From the NCBI GenBank assembly GCA_005765155.1, contig VCCP01000003.1:310001-374000 (forward strand): a DNA stretch of 64,000 nt, given 5' to 3'. Positions 12,061 to 24,282 of the stretch are shown piece by piece (position 1 is the first letter of the stretch; every line of letters begins with the position of its first letter). This DNA is from Zelopaecilomyces penicillatus. Its lineage: Eukaryota; Ascomycota; Sordariomycetes; Hypocreales; Pseudodiploosporaceae. The notes beneath the pieces were generated by a model that was not told the DNA's origin, ran no database searches, and saw only the letters and a program-made list of their open reading frames with translations. Position numbers and translations under genes: made by a program.

Positions 12061-13110
12061 CGAGATCCAATTACAGAAGAACAAGGCCACCATGTAACCC
12101 TCCAAGACGTCAATAGCTGTCGTGGAGAGCCATGCAGGTTCCATTGCATCTCGTCAATGATAAAACTAGCCTGCGCCATTCCATGAAAGGCACCATTCAC
12201 TTCTGCCATTCCACTATTCCATTTGACTCAATCGGGGAACCGCGCGCACTTCAACTCCATCAACCTCTCATCAATTCCAATCTCAATCTCAATCTACATA
12301 CACTTCCCTCTGTTCAGCCGCACAAAAAACACAGACACGGTGAACGCCGAAGCCCGTGGGGCCAACAACCTCGCAACACCCAATGACCACGCAGCCCTTT
12401 GGATGTCATTGTCCGGGGTGACAGGTTGACAACGGAGACACCAGTCCGTCTCGGGAAGGAGAGCAGCACGAGCCTCCCCGGAACCCGGTCCGTTTTAGTG
12501 GGGGGGGCACCACTCACCTTTGGTTATGGTGTAGATAACGAACAGACACACACAATATTTTCCCCGCGCGCTGCCGGCTTGGTATCTAGGCTGTGGCGTT
12601 GACATGGTGGAGTAATAAAACGATAGGAGAGGCAATTAGTGGAGAGTTCCAAGACGACCGTTCGCCTGGGGAGAAGCCAAGAAGCCAAGTCTGTGTGTGA
12701 GTGTGTGTGCCATCCCGCATTAGGTGACGTAGTTGGAGAACTTGGCAGGGGACGGATTGGGGAGAATAGGCTTAAAAGGGAATAAAGGGTTCTTTTGGTA
12801 GCTCTGTATGGCTCGTCGCGCGTTTGTGTGTTTGTGTGGGGGAGCGACGGGCCGGAGGTGAGATTGGGATTGTCGCGCGGAATGTTGGGATGGGAAGAGG
12901 AAGAACTTTTGTGTCAAATCCGGAAGAGATTGCCGAGGCGAGTGGATCAACAAATGCTGCTTATCAGTTGCTCGGTATTGCATCCATTGGCAAATATAGA
13001 CCCTCCACTGCCCACCTGTGGAATCGCCATCCATCTCTTTATTCCATCCTATCTTTTTCTCAGGCGAATTGCGTCCGCCAACAAACGCACATCACGCAGA
13101 TCCCGACAAG
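12061..13110. other. Intergenic region upstream of the SurE-like gene
   Basis: No coding feature is supported. Overlapping frames at 12795-13240 run into the SurE start in the wrong frame and are shadows. The region should hold the SurE promoter; no clear TATA box is seen. Confidence 0.5.
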
Positions 13111-14275
13111 ATGCGTTTCCCAAGCCTCGTTGCCGGAGCGGCTTTGCTCCTGGCGTCGTCTACGCAGGCCATTAACATCCTCATGGCGAATGACGATGGG
13201 TTTGGCTCGGCGAATCTGCGCGAGACGTACCGTCTGTTGAAGAAGGCTGGACACAATGGTATGTGCGACCACGAATTCCAATTGCAACACAACCATTGCG
13301 CACTACAGTAAATTGACATCCCTCAGTCTGGATTGTCGCCCCTGCTACCAAGCAGAGCGGACAGGGCGGCCGATCTGACTTCACCACCGAGGGCAAGCTG
13401 ACGGCGCCGTCGCAGTGGGATCTCATTCCGGCGGGCGCTCCCTCTGTATGTCCCCCTTGTGTTTACTTTTCTCTTGACCCTTTGATATCTCAGACTAACC
13501 AAGTGATTTATTACATTCTTTTAGATCGGCAGTGACCCAAAGGATAGCCACATTTGGTACTACAACGGAACACCCGCAGCTTGCACATTTGTCGCCCTCG
13601 ACTACGTTCTGCCCAAGTTTGCCGACTTCAAGGTGCCGGATCTGATGCTCACGGGACCCAACTTTGGCACCAACCTGGGGCCGTTTGTGTGGACATTGTC
13701 TGGCACTGCCGGCGCAGCGTATGTTGATGATTCCTACAACTATTATCAAACTTATACTAACACCCATTAGATACGCCGCCACGCATCGCAGCATCCCCGC
13801 CATCTCCCTCTCCGCCAGCAACGCCGAAACCGCCTACTTCGACATCAAGAACAGCACCAACCCAGCCACCTGGGCCGCCGAGCTCTCCGTCAAGATCGTC
13901 TCCCACATCATCGGCAGCTCCCCCAAGGGCGGGCCCATCCTCCCGCTCGGCTACGGCATCAGCGTCAACATCCCGCCTCTGACAGCGAAGGCCAAGACGC
14001 CCAAGATCTACCAGACGCGCATGACGGGCAACGCGCACGTCAACGAGGCTGTCTGGGATGCCAAGAAGGGCACGTTTACGTGGGCCAACATCAAGCCCTA
14101 TGCTGCGGGTGTGAATGCCTGCATTAACGGGGATTGCTCGCTGCCTGGAGAGACGTATGTGGTGGAGAATGGGGGTGTGTCAGTGTCGGTGTATACGGTG
14201 GACTATACGGCGCCCCAGACACCGCATACGGAGCGGATTATGGAGCGGATAAAGCCATTGACCAAGATGCATTAG
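13111..14275 (+). CDS. SurE-type acid phosphatase / 5'-nucleotidase, secreted
   Basis: Four exons (13111-13258, 13327-13445, 13525-13718, 13771-14275) give 321 residues with all junctions in phase. Residues 1-20 form a signal peptide ending in TQA. The SurE metal site NDDG is at 27-30. Other family motifs are SGQGG (about 60), GTPAAC (104-109) and TGPNFGTN (132-139). SurE proteins are metal-dependent phosphomonoesterases; secreted fungal members (Yarrowia PHO2-like) act as acid phosphatases. The ATG at 13111 follows a pyrimidine-rich leader and directly precedes the signal peptide. Confidence 0.9.
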
Positions 14276-14430
14276 GGTTGTAGGGACATGATTTTAGTGG
14301 AAGAAATTAAAGAGGTTTAATGAAAAGAATCTAAGAATGATTGTCACAATTTGCCAAGTTGTTTTTATTGCTGACCCTTGATATCCGCCAACAGATGAAG
14401 GAACCACCATCACAACCAAGTCAAGATATT

Positions 14431-14532
14431 CCTAGCAATACCTGGCAATACCCAGCAATACCTGGCAATACCTGGCAATACCCAGCAATATCTAAAAATA
14501 CCCAGCAATATCTAGCAATATCTAGCAATATC
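14431..14532 (+). repeat. Ten-base minisatellite (unit CTGGCAATAC and variants)
   Basis: About ten head-to-tail copies of a 10-nt unit alternate between CTGGCAATAC, CCAGCAATAC and, at the right end, CTAGCAATAT. It lies in the spacer between the SurE-like and HotDog genes. A degenerate relative in the opposite orientation occurs at about 54570-54650. Confidence 0.9.
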
Positions 14533-14778
14533 TACGGACATTCATCAGTTCAAAATATATACTGTTCGGGCTTTCTCATCATTGAATGGTGATACATCGG
14601 CGGTCGGGTGCCTCGTAACCCTCGGCTATTCGTTTCCAAGAAGCTACCACTGATGTTGTGCCGAAATGCGCTATAAGGCCACCCGTATACAGTGCCTCTT
14701 AGCTTAGCCGTTGACACTCAATCACTCCATCTCGGCTGCATGTCTAGAATCTCACACCAAACACACTCACAGATCAAC

Positions 14779-15993
14779 ATGATTCCATCAAGGCCAGCCA
14801 GACATCGAGCATGGCCACATCTCCACAACCCCCAATTCCACATAAATACATCGTCACGCCGCCCATTCTCATCCTCCCATCACCGCTCTCAATCCGCCGC
14901 CTCCCTCGCTGCCGCCCGCTTCCTCGACAACCCCTCCTCCACCATCCTCATCCGCCGCCAACTCATCGACGGCAACCAACTACAAAAACTCGCCATCACT
15001 CTCAACCGCCCACTCCTCCCCGGAAACTACAACATCAATAGTCCCCATAACCTCCTTCACGCACCCCCGCCACTCACAGGAACGCCCCTCCCTCCAGCAT
15101 ACCACCTCGTCTATTTCACCCCCAGCGATATCGAAGCCGAACTCGGCGCCGACGGGAGCGACCAGGCGTTTAATGCCCCCGCGCCATTTACGAGGCGTAT
15201 GTGGGCGGGTGGGAGTATGCGGTGGCCGTCTGGGGATGGTGGTGAGCGTGGGTTGAGGGTTGGTGATGAGGTCGAGGAGCGGACGAGGGTGTTGGGAGCT
15301 ATGGCGAAAAGAAGTAGGGATGGGGGTGAGATGGTGCTTGTGGATGTGGAAAAGGAGATTTGGGGACCGCGCGGGTTGGCGGTTGTAGACCAGCGGTCGT
15401 GGATCTTTCGGCCTATGATCAGTGAGGAGAACCATTTAAAAACACCATCAAGGGTTATTGAGGCGGATGTATCATCTCCATCAATGTGTCAAGATGTTAC
15501 CATACCGGGCCATAGTAAGTCTACCACGATCCAATTGCAAAGCGAAAGAACCATCTGTCATACTTCTACATCGCTAACATCAACGGGCTCATCAGCCTTC
15601 CCAATTCGCCATATGTCATGGTCTCCCGTTGGCCTTTTTCGCTTCTCAGCCCTCACATTCAACAGCCACAAGATTCACTACAACGAACCTTGGACCCGCA
15701 CCGCAGAAGGCCACCCTGGTGTCGTTGTCCATGGGCCACTTAATCTCATCAGCCTGCTCGACTACTGGAGAGACGTTCATGGGGGTGCGTTTGGGCAGTG
15801 TCCAAGAGAGATTGCCTACCGAGCGGTTTCTCCTGTGTATGCGGGGGAAAAGTACCAGATACGCACGGGGGAGATGGGCGTGGCCAAGGGGGATGGAGAT
15901 GGTGATGGGGATGGCCAGACGTGGGAGGTTTTGGCGGAGAGGGGAGGGGTCGTTATTATGAGGGCGAGTATTTCAGCAGGTGTTCCATTGTAG
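14779..15993 (+). CDS. Mitochondrial HotDog/MaoC-like 3-hydroxyacyl dehydratase (Htd2-like)
   Basis: Two exons (14779-15514, 15596-15993) give 377 residues. The 81-nt intron has GTAAGT, GCTAAC and ATCAG; because 81 is a multiple of three it also leaves an open frame when retained. The Arg/Ser-rich N-terminus lacks acidic residues, as in a mitochondrial presequence. The C-terminal part holds FSALTFNSHKIHYN followed by HGPL, the signature of MaoC-like acyl-thioester dehydratases of mitochondrial fatty acid synthesis and of mesaconyl-C4-CoA hydratases. ATG 14779 (CAACATGA context) is preferred over ATG 14740. The exact substrate cannot be told from sequence. A Gly-Asp repeat lies near the C-terminus. 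Confidence 0.75.
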   Translation: MIPSRPARHRAWPHLHNPQFHINTSSRRPFSSSHHRSQSAASLAAARFLDNPSSTILIRRQLIDGNQLQKLAITLNRPLLPGNYNINSPHNLLHAPPPLTGTPLPPAYHLVYFTPSDIEAELGADGSDQAFNAPAPFTRRMWAGGSMRWPSGDGGERGLRVGDEVEERTRVLGAMAKRSRDGGEMVLVDVEKEIWGPRGLAVVDQRSWIFRPMISEENHLKTPSRVIEADVSSPSMCQDVTIPGHSKSTTIQLQSERTICHTSTSLTSTGSSAFPIRHMSWSPVGLFRFSALTFNSHKIHYNEPWTRTAEGHPGVVVHGPLNLISLLDYWRDVHGGAFGQCPREIAYRAVSPVYAGEKYQIRTGEMGVAKGDGDGDGDGQTWEVLAERGGVVIMRASISAGVPL

Positions 15994-16637
15994 ATGAATC
16001 CAGCTTTTACATGTGAGTTTGAGCAGTAATGCCGTGGGTGAGTGTTTTGAGAAAGTACTGATGACGTCAGTGAAGCAGATGATTGAACTGTGCTTCAGGA
16101 TCTATGATGATTACATTTAATTTGCATTTGCATTATGAAATCGACTATTTTAATCATTCAATTTGTAAATTTGTAAAGTACATTCACGACCCTCACCTCA
16201 TACGACATTAATTGTGTTATGGCCCACAGACTCGGTGAGACTACCCCAGCCTCTCACCCCGCATCCGAGCGGAACCCCGCCATCGGCTCCTCGGATCTAA
16301 TGCGGCAGTCGTATTCCTACATTCAATCTCACACCGCAAATGCGACCTACATTCACCTACCTGTGTGTCACAGCCATTTAATCTCCAATAGAGAACGGCA
16401 AGCCTGAATACATGTGTCAATTCTCACATACCGATACTGTGCATGCCAATTGTGAGATACTAAAACTAAGCAGCATCAATGAGTGTCTCAAGAGGGTCAA
16501 TGGCGCGTGCAGGCGTGAGAGTGGCTCGGCTTTTTAGCCACGGCACACCCAGAGTAGGTGATAGGTTGCTGTAGCAAGAGAATATGCTTGCAATAAGATG
16601 ACTGATAATAACATGGTTACTCTAGTCTATACCAAAA

Positions 16638-17195
16638 CAGCAGCTCCGACGGCTCACATTGCAAGGGTATCAGTCGCAAAACTTGCTGAGAGAAGTAGGC
16701 AACACCTCGCAAGATGTAAGGGATGATAATTGACTTATTGTTTCGATTAGTATGGAGTATCAGTAAGCCAGGTTAGCAGTACGCAGACGCAGATGGTTCC
16801 ACCACGAGATAGTATGGCTTCCATTACAAGTCATCCACTCAGAACTAGTCAATCTGGCAAGGATGCCATGGTTGACCAAATTACGGCTTCTGACGAGAAG
16901 TGGTATCTTGCCATGGGCATTGACAGAGAGCTGTATAGCCCCGTCGTTATCATCTCAAGCCGTGGCGGCGAGAACATTCAAACAATAGCATCCGAGTCTC
17001 CAGACAGCGTGTTTTCGTTCCCATTTAGCCTTTCTCGCGGAATCACATCCGAGTTGATGGCTACCATATCCGCCCGTCTTGAAACATCACCTACACAATC
17101 CACAAACCTTGAAAACATCCTAACCAACCTACACAAGATCTTTTCCGAAAAGGAAGCCACTCTCCTCGAAATTAACCCCCTCTCACTTTCACCCC

Positions 17196-17229
<34 letters not shown>

Positions 17230-17942
17230 CGGAGTCTTCACCAGCCAACACTCTATCTTCTCATTCGACGACGACGCCGCCCACCGCCAACCCTCCATCT
17301 TCAGCCTCCGCGACAAAACCCAAGAAATACCCGACGAAGTGGAAGCAGAAAAATATAACCTCGTGTATGTGAAGATGGGGGGGAATATTGGTAACATTGT
17401 GAATGGCGCGGGGCTGGCGATGGCGACGAATGATGCGATTGGGATGCATGGAGGGAGGAGTGCGAATTTCTTGGATGCGGGGGGGCAGGCGACCAAGGAG
17501 ACGATGATGCAGGCGATGGGGATTGTGTTACGGGATGAGAGGGTGAGAGCGGTGTTGATTAACATTTATGGTGGTGAGTTGGATATGAGAGTGGTGAGTG
17601 ATTGAATGTGTTATGCTGATGATGTTGGACGCAGGGATTACGAGATGCGATATGATTGCTGAATCCATCATCGGCGCCGCAAAGGAGATTCACTTGTCAG
17701 TCCCTATTGTCGTCAGACTGCAAGGCACAAACTCTGCGGAAGGTTTGAAACTGGTAAGTTTTAGTTATTCTCTAGTCGTTTGTGTGTCGTTGTTTCTTGG
17801 ATTCATGTAACTACCCTAAACTGACAGGTGATGAAACGTGATTTTATTAACGGCGATATAGCTGGCAGATGCAGATCTTGGACTCCACGTCGAGTCGGAC
17901 TTTGGCCGTGCGGCGCAACGAGCAGTAGAACTAGCAGGGTGA
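16638..17942 (+). pseudogene. Truncated succinyl-CoA ligase beta subunit copy
   Basis: Exons 16793-17573, 17635-17753 and 17862-17942 encode about 326 residues matching the C-terminal three quarters of mitochondrial succinyl-CoA synthetase beta: the EINPL segment of the ATP-grasp fold, NGAGLAMATND, GGQATKE, then IYGGITRCDMIAE and RLQGTNSAEGLKL. The N-terminal ATP-grasp lobe (about 100 residues) is missing. At 16638-16715 a frame reading QQLRRLTLQGYQSQNLLRE resembles the usual mature N-terminus, so a deletion seems to have joined the ends. A Ser run (TCA repeat near 17200) replaces a loop. The enzyme normally makes ATP or GTP from succinyl-CoA; this copy lacks part of the nucleotide site. It could still be transcribed from ATG 16793. 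Confidence 0.7.
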
Positions 17943-18687
17943 TGGTAATAATTGTGGAGGGAATGGATATGTGCCAAGGATGGATGTTGAGTCGCGGCGA
18001 ATAATGTTATTCACGAGGTTCTCGTCGGACCGACATTTCTGACAGGGCTGTCCATAACTTGCACCATTGGAATAGAGAATTGTGGAATGACAAATTCAAG
18101 GAAAATAAGTTCGGCTCAAATACACAAACCAAACTCTCCATCACCTATTAATTGTACGAGTAATGTAAACTTTTAGGTAAACACTGCCATTCTATAGTTT
18201 CTGTCTCTATAATTGATTGCACAGACGACTGTGAACCAGTGCACATCCGATGGCGGTGGCTGACATCGTAGACGGCCGACGTTCCCCGCCAATGTAACAG
18301 TGGGGGGGTCACCCAGTGGCCGAGGGAGGGGCTTCGTGGCTTCACCTTGGCTTCTCCCCACCATCCATCTCCGTAATTCGAACCATTCCATACCCATCTA
18401 CGCGATCCACCGTGGCGACGTCGAGGCGCCACGGCTTCATTGGATCTGTGTACGAGAGAAGACCCAGGATAGACCTGCACGCGTTAATACCCTTGCGCAT
18501 GTTTCTTTAGATACCTAGAATACCCACCATCTCGAGCCGACGAGAAGCTTTATTCAACCGCACTCTTCGACACCTCTTGCTTTGATCCTTGATTCTTAAT
18601 CCTTGACCTTGTCAAAGATATCTTTTGCATCTTCCACTTCGACACTTGCCTCGAATTTTATACAGTTATACAACCAACACCCTCATA

Positions 18688-19487
18688 ATGGCCAGCACAG
18701 AGAAAGATGCAGCCATTATCGCGCACGCCAAGACCCTGGCAAACGTACCATGGTGCGACGACTACGAAAAGATGGTATCTGGAGTCTTGTAAATCTCAAC
18801 TTCTCCAATATAATTCCTAGGTTTTCATTAACTAACCACCTATTTCTACACCCTAATAGGTACAACTGTCTAGCCCCTGAGCTGGCTCTCGGCCGCTTCC
18901 GCTCCCGCAAATTGATGAACAAGTACAACACCCACCTCCCTGACGATGCGACGCCCGACTCCCTCCAGAAAGACAGGGAAGAACTCCTCAAGCAAATGTT
19001 TGGCAAGGTTGGCAAGGAAGCGTATATCGAGCCGCCCTTAAACATTGACTATGGCTGTAACATTTCCGTTGGAGATAACTTTTACTCCAACTTCAAGTGC
19101 GTCTTACACTTCCCACTGTCGACTTGATATGATATAATTGAAGGCTAATCTGTTATCTGCCTCTTTTTTAGCCTCGTAATTCTGGACTGCGGCATGGTCA
19201 CCATCGGTAGTCGCGTCTTGTTTGGTCCCTTTGTTTCCATCTTCGCCGCCACGCACGACACCGATGTGCAATCCCGGCGCGATGGCGTTGAATACGCCAA
19301 GAGCGTCACTATCGGGGATGACTGCTGGATCGGAGGCAACACCACAATCATGCCTGGTGTAACTATTGGCAAAGGCTGCACGATTGGGGCGGGAAGTATT
19401 GTGACAAGGTCGATACCTGACTTTTCCGTCGCCATGGGATCGCCGGCAAGAGTGGTGAAGAAGGTTGATCCAGTACCGGATATGTAG
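18688..19487 (+). CDS. Maltose/galactoside O-acetyltransferase-like (LacA/NodL family)
   Basis: Three exons (18688-18788, 18860-19096, 19172-19487) give 217 residues. The N-terminal Mac domain (about 10-60) contains MVSG and LYNCLAPEL. From about 75 the left-handed beta-helix of hexapeptide repeats begins, with FYSNFNLVILDC, HDTD, IGGNTTIMPGVTIG and GAGSIVTRSIP, ending in GSPARVVKKV. The family moves acetyl from acetyl-CoA to sugar hydroxyls in the cytosol, with catalytic His in the THD loop, retained here. The convergent neighbour is a FucP-type sugar transporter, which would suit a carbohydrate role. Confidence 0.88.
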
Positions 19488-19678
19488 ATGTTACATGCCA
19501 TGACTGCTGTCGGTTACGGATAAGTAGATATTATTAAATATTTTTTATAGTTGGAGCGTCAAAGATTGATACAAATAGATCCAACGACAAACGACTAGAT
19601 TAAACAACAAAAATGTAAGGAGCGTTGCATCATAATAGCCTACAAACACAATCACCTATAAAAGTCTCACAATCTAAT

Positions 19679-21338
19679 CTACTCCATCTTCTTGTCAATC
19701 TTGGGCAAGCACATCCAGATCGCCAGCATCACTCCCAAAAGCGACAAAATAATGGGCTGCAAGACTTGCACACCCGACGACTGCGCAAGAAGACCCGTAA
19801 GGAATGGCAGCACCGCCGCGCCACATCCTCCGAACGCTGCGGCGAAGCCAATAACAACGACGTGCTGGTGGCGAGGGAGGAGTTTGCTGGCGACGAGAAC
19901 AACTCCGGGAAACACGGGGCCGAGGAAGAAACCCTGGAGAGCGACAGCCACGACAGAGACGTAGAATTGCGGTACGAGCCAGAATATAAGCTCCAAGGCC
20001 ATGGCGGCGCCAATGTAGATCTAGTGGAAGTCAGTGTCTTGTGATTCTGTAAGTTTATTTGGGGTGGTACACATGTTTACATACCGCTGTAGACAATTTT
20101 GCTCCAATCCATGGCGTCACAAATCCGAGAATGGCGCGGCCGATGGTGATGCCAAGCCAAAAGCCCACGGCAGACATACCACTGGCAAACTCCTCACCTT
20201 TACGCACCTTGATCATAAAAGTAACGATCCAGCCGCCAAGGGCCACCTCAACACCGACGTAGCAAAGCAGGAAAAAGGCGCACACCCAGGAAACACGAGC
20301 GGCGGGTCTGTGGAAAAGGGCCTGCCATAGCCCGGCTTCTTTGTCGAGTTCATCTTCCTTGTACATGCTGCGGTATACAGGGCCCGTGGAGTTCCAAAAG
20401 GACCAGGTCAGTACGATAAGCTCCACGCATGCCAGTCCAATCTAGATGGAATGATAGGTTAGCACTTTGTGTAAATGTCTTGTTGTATTAAGTTCTGTGT
20501 AGTGGTAACGAACCATCAGGTAATAAAACGAATACCATGGCAGATGACCCTTTGCCACCATGGAAGTCGAAATCAGCGGACTGATAACACCACCCGCACC
20601 ATAAAACGCATGCAAGAATCCCAGCAACTGGCTCGAGTTTGCGAGATTACCCACCCACGCATTCCACGCAGCATCAGCGACACCATTGCCGAACCCAGCG
20701 AGCATGAAAGCGAGCACGAGAACAGGGTAGGGCGGGTGCAAGGCGATGATGACGTAGGCGGCGATGTGGCTACTGCTGGAGATGATGGCGATGCCTCGCT
20801 GGCCGAAGTTGAGGTGGAAGTAGTTGTTGAGCAGGGCGGAGGCGACGTAGCCAACAAAGGGGGAGAGAAAGACGAGGGAGACGACGGTGTGGTTGAGGTG
20901 GTAGTATTTCTCGAGCTGGGTGGGGGCATTAGTTGTGAGTTTGTGGTGTTTTTGTAAAGAGCGAGTGAATACTTACAGATGGAAGTAGTGGCTGATGAGA
21001 GACAATGTTAGCAATGAGCTGGATACTACCATGGACAGAACTCGACATACACCATACGCAGCATCGTTGGCGCCCATGACGAGAAAACTAAAAAACGTTG
21101 CCGCCAAGCCATACGCATTCCCAATCGGCTCGTTCCATTTCTGTACAGCGCGGGCTGTCGGCGTCAGATTTGGTTCATTACCACCAAGCTCGCCAAGAAC
21201 GCGATCCATCTCCTCTGATGTCTTGGTAGAGCCAGAGTCAAGTATCTTCCTGCCAATGGTGCTGTCTGGTTTGGCGACACGGAGAGGCACCATGGGCACC
21301 ATCTCGACGGTCAGGGTTGATGTTGATGTGGTGGCCAT
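19679..21338 (-). CDS. MFS transporter, FucP/Bsc6-like sugar permease family
   Basis: Five exons (21051-21338, 20977-20991, 20514-20915, 20085-20441, 19679-20020) give 467 residues with every junction in phase. Exon 2 is a 15-nt microexon encoding PLLPS. It restores the normal MGANDAAYG...LEKYYHL first loop. About twelve hydrophobic segments are visible, with the domain-linking loop around KEDELDKEAG. Introns have clear GT-AG ends, except the third donor, which is GTTCGT. The family imports hexoses or related small solutes with protons at the plasma membrane. ATG 21338 is chosen because an upstream ATG (21368) only adds ten unconserved residues. Confidence 0.85.
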
Positions 21339-22191
21339 GGTTGGAGTGTGGGCGCGAGTGTCGCACACAGCTTGCGAGGGAAAGATGTTGAGAGAATGTG
21401 AATTGAAGATGCAGTCAGATTAACGGGAGTTGTCTTGGTAGATTTAAAAGGTTGGCGACGGGAGTGTGAGAACCCGGGTATGAAGCACCCTTAGGGCAGC
21501 CACTTTATATCATCTCATGCTAGGCTGCCTTCATGGTGGGTGGATGGATGTATCAGCATTGCCTTCATACGCTAGCCGAGACTCCGCGGCATGGGGATTA
21601 GCAATGTATGTGTCAAATTCCAGGGTGATGGCGACATGGTGAATGTCTGGGCATACTGTATTACTGTGTGGTGTTGAGTTGGCGATCCTTGTCGTGAAGG
21701 ATCGATGCAGAGACGATGACGGATGTGGAGGCGAGGGCCCTGTGAATTTATTAGGTAAGGTGCTTAAGGTAGTGGTGAGTGGGGGATGGACCCAAGTAAA
21801 CAAGGGAACACACAGGCCATCTTCTCGCCGGACCGACAGTCCCTAGTAGATGGAGGGCCCCCGGAAGAAGAACCGTGTGGCTGGTCGGTAAATCTCTGGA
21901 TCATTGTAGAATGCATTGCCGTATTTGGAGGGGACTGGAGATGCGATTAGTGGTCGGATTTCGGGATCGATAGCGTAGCGTAAATTACTGAACTGGTGGA
22001 AGCACCACGTTCAAGTTTGCCGACGTTTCGGAGAAATGCTTTTATTGTATTGGTAATATCACGGTTGCTACATACAGTATTTGACTAGTTGAATAGTATT
22101 ATTCTATATCCTATCCAGCACCCACCCAGAGATGATGGTTGCAAAAAATGCCCTGCTGTTGACAAGAGAAGCACTCTCCTTGCATAGGTGC
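21339..22191. other. Intergenic region between MFS and paralogue A
   Basis: No gene is supported. The 5' half is the MFS promoter. Near 22030-22070 the 3' flank of paralogue A shares short stretches (AGAAATGC..TTATT..ATTGGTAAT) with 23840-23875, the flank of paralogue B. This suggests the duplication covered the flanks too. Confidence 0.5.
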
Positions 22192-23014
22192 TCAGGGGAA
22201 GCTGACGGTAATCTTCCCATCGCTGCCATGGACTACCTTGGCATCCAGTGGCACAATATGCTCTTTGCCAGTAAAGTCAACGAGAACAGCACCCTTGGCA
22301 AACTGGTCATGGTCAACAATTTCACCGGCGACAAGCTGACTTCTTTCAGCAATCAGGAACTTGGATTGGGGCGTAATCGAAATCGCTGTGGTAACAGTCA
22401 CTTCGACCTGTTGTTGGTTCCACAGGTAGTTTTATTTAATTATACTCACTCACTCACTCACTCACTCACTCACTCACTCACTGACAACAATAAAAAAAAA
22501 TGAAGAAGGAGATAAGGGAAATAAAAAGACATACCATGGCGAGTGGAGTAGGGTGCTGCTGATGGTCAGCTCCAAAGCCGACAAGACTTCCATTCCTTGC
22601 TTGGAGTTGAGCACCAGTCCGACGCCAGCGTGATTTTTGGCACCAAACTCCACCGGTCCCAGCCACGATTCCTGGTTTAGGTTTCTCGACAATATCCTTG
22701 GTCCCTGGCGAATTTAAATGAAATTCACATTAGCTTTGACAAGGCGGAGAGCACACAGCATTGAGCGAATGACGCGAATAAATTGGGAGGAACAGTAATA
22801 TAATTCAAAACAAAAAAAAACACTTACAGCAGTCAAAAATGTCGAGAAGGTTGATTGATTCGTAGTCCTGATTGGCGACAGAGACCGTCTCCCAGACATT
22901 CATCAGCGCTTCGCCTCCTCCCTCAACGCCAGCGGGCACAATACAGACGGCATAGTCGCGATTCTTGCCGCTGTTGTTGGAAATGCTGATGGTCAAGATT
23001 CGTGGTATGACCAT
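22192..23014 (-). CDS. Uncharacterised protein, paralogue A of a local pair
   Basis: Three exons (22828-23014, 22535-22704, 22192-22407) give 190 residues. No signal peptide or membrane segment is visible. The N-terminus (ISNNSGKNRDYAV) resembles the first strands of beta-sandwich proteins common in fungi but without known function. The last exon has the conserved LVAGEIVDHDQFAKGA and VVHGS(D/Y)GK(I/M)T blocks shared with paralogue B 1.3 kb away. Splice sites GTAAGT/CGCCAG and GTATGT/CAACAG are good. The second intron contains about ten ACTC repeats (22444-22482). I cannot assign a function. Confidence 0.7.
22444..22482 (+). repeat. Tetranucleotide microsatellite (ACTC)n
   Basis: Nearly perfect repeats of ACTC inside the second intron of paralogue A. 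It is likely length-variable and could affect splicing only if strongly expanded. Confidence 0.9.
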
Positions 23015-24282
23015 GTTGTTAGGAATTACCTTTTGTAAAAGATAAAAGACAAGAAGAAGGCGTAAGTTGTGCTTGCTTATAAATAGTTATTCAATCTTGT
23101 TATCGAGGGAGAACAGAAAAGGCACCCAAGATGAAGGAAGGTCATATTATTTATAGAAAGTCAAACAAACACAACTTGGAACACAAGCATTTGCAGCCCA
23201 GCCCAATATCGTCACACTTTGAGGTTACCAAAAGAGGGGTTTGAAGTTTTCCTTGCTGTGCTGTGCTGTACAAGTACAATGCAATGCAGCCAAAAAAAAT
23301 GAAGAAATACGAATCACGGCATTTGGGCCGAGATATTTCCCCTCACCTGAAAGCGGTTCATTAGCCAGCCACATTAAACGTGACAGATGACGGATTTTCT
23401 AGACATTTGAATGTGACTATGATAAGCAGATATTTGTATGGTAAGGAGAGTACGCACGAGGATGGGAAAGAATAACAAAAGAGATAGAGAAGGGGGGGGC
23501 TGGTTATTCCGTGTTTTCTCATTTTCAGTCGTAGCCAGGTCGGTCGTTATCTGCTTTACTGCCCAACTAGGTATTATTATAAACCGGCTGATATTTATTA
23601 ATTTTTTTTTAATAATGTTTTAGGCAAACCATTGTTTGGTTTAAGCTCTTTTTTTGGCTCTAATTAATAGACAGTAATGGATAGGGAAATCACACAACTG
23701 CATATCATCTTCAGGTTAACTCGGAATAATATACCATACTTGGAGGTGTGTTTAGGGGTCTAATTTCGGGTTGATAGAAGATGTACTAGTATTCTATGCC
23801 TTTGATGATGGAATCACCAGGTTCAAGGTTATCGATTCTTCAGAGAAATACCTCTATTGGATTAGTGGTAATAACACTTAAACTGGCTTGGAGCCTTCAC
23901 GGAGATTTCCATTTCAGATTCCCAGACGCCGGCTTTACTGAATTAGTAACTAGCATATCTCCTTTACACTGCAGCACGTTCCCACGGCCGCAATGGCAGC
24001 AATCGTGTAGACCATGTATCTCCAAGTAGTTTTTTTTTTTTTGGAATATTCTTTACTGTGGATTAGTAATACCACTTGGACTGCCTTGTACCCCACAGAG
24101 AAATCAATTCTAGGCCAATGTTGAGTTGTCAACTTTACCACCCACAGCACTCAACCGCTTAGCACCTTTTAATAATGTGTTCGCTGCCAGTTCCACCAAT
24201 ATTGCACGATATAAACCAGAAACTCTAGAAATGGATGTTTGCACAGCTGCCCCGTTGACACGCAAAACTGCCCAATAGTGAT
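23015..24282. other. Intergenic region between paralogues A and B
   Basis: No gene is supported. The right part (23700-24160) has short direct repeats around GGATTAGT..AATACCACTT..ACTG (about 23860 and 24062) that also resemble the flank of paralogue A. An AT-rich stretch lies at 23575-23625. Confidence 0.5.

Noticed and set aside
13757..14038. GC-rich minus-strand frame over the SurE gene
   Set aside because: It is the antisense of a well-supported exon; its Gly/Val/Asp-rich composition is the usual product of reading high-GC3 codons backwards.
14980..15435. 151-codon minus-strand frame over the HotDog gene
   Set aside because: Shadow of the plus-strand coding exon, with Pro/His-rich composition and no motif.
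20475..20957. 160-codon plus-strand frame over the MFS gene
   Set aside because: Antisense of transporter exons; the Glu/Gly/Val richness mirrors hydrophobic codons on the other strand.
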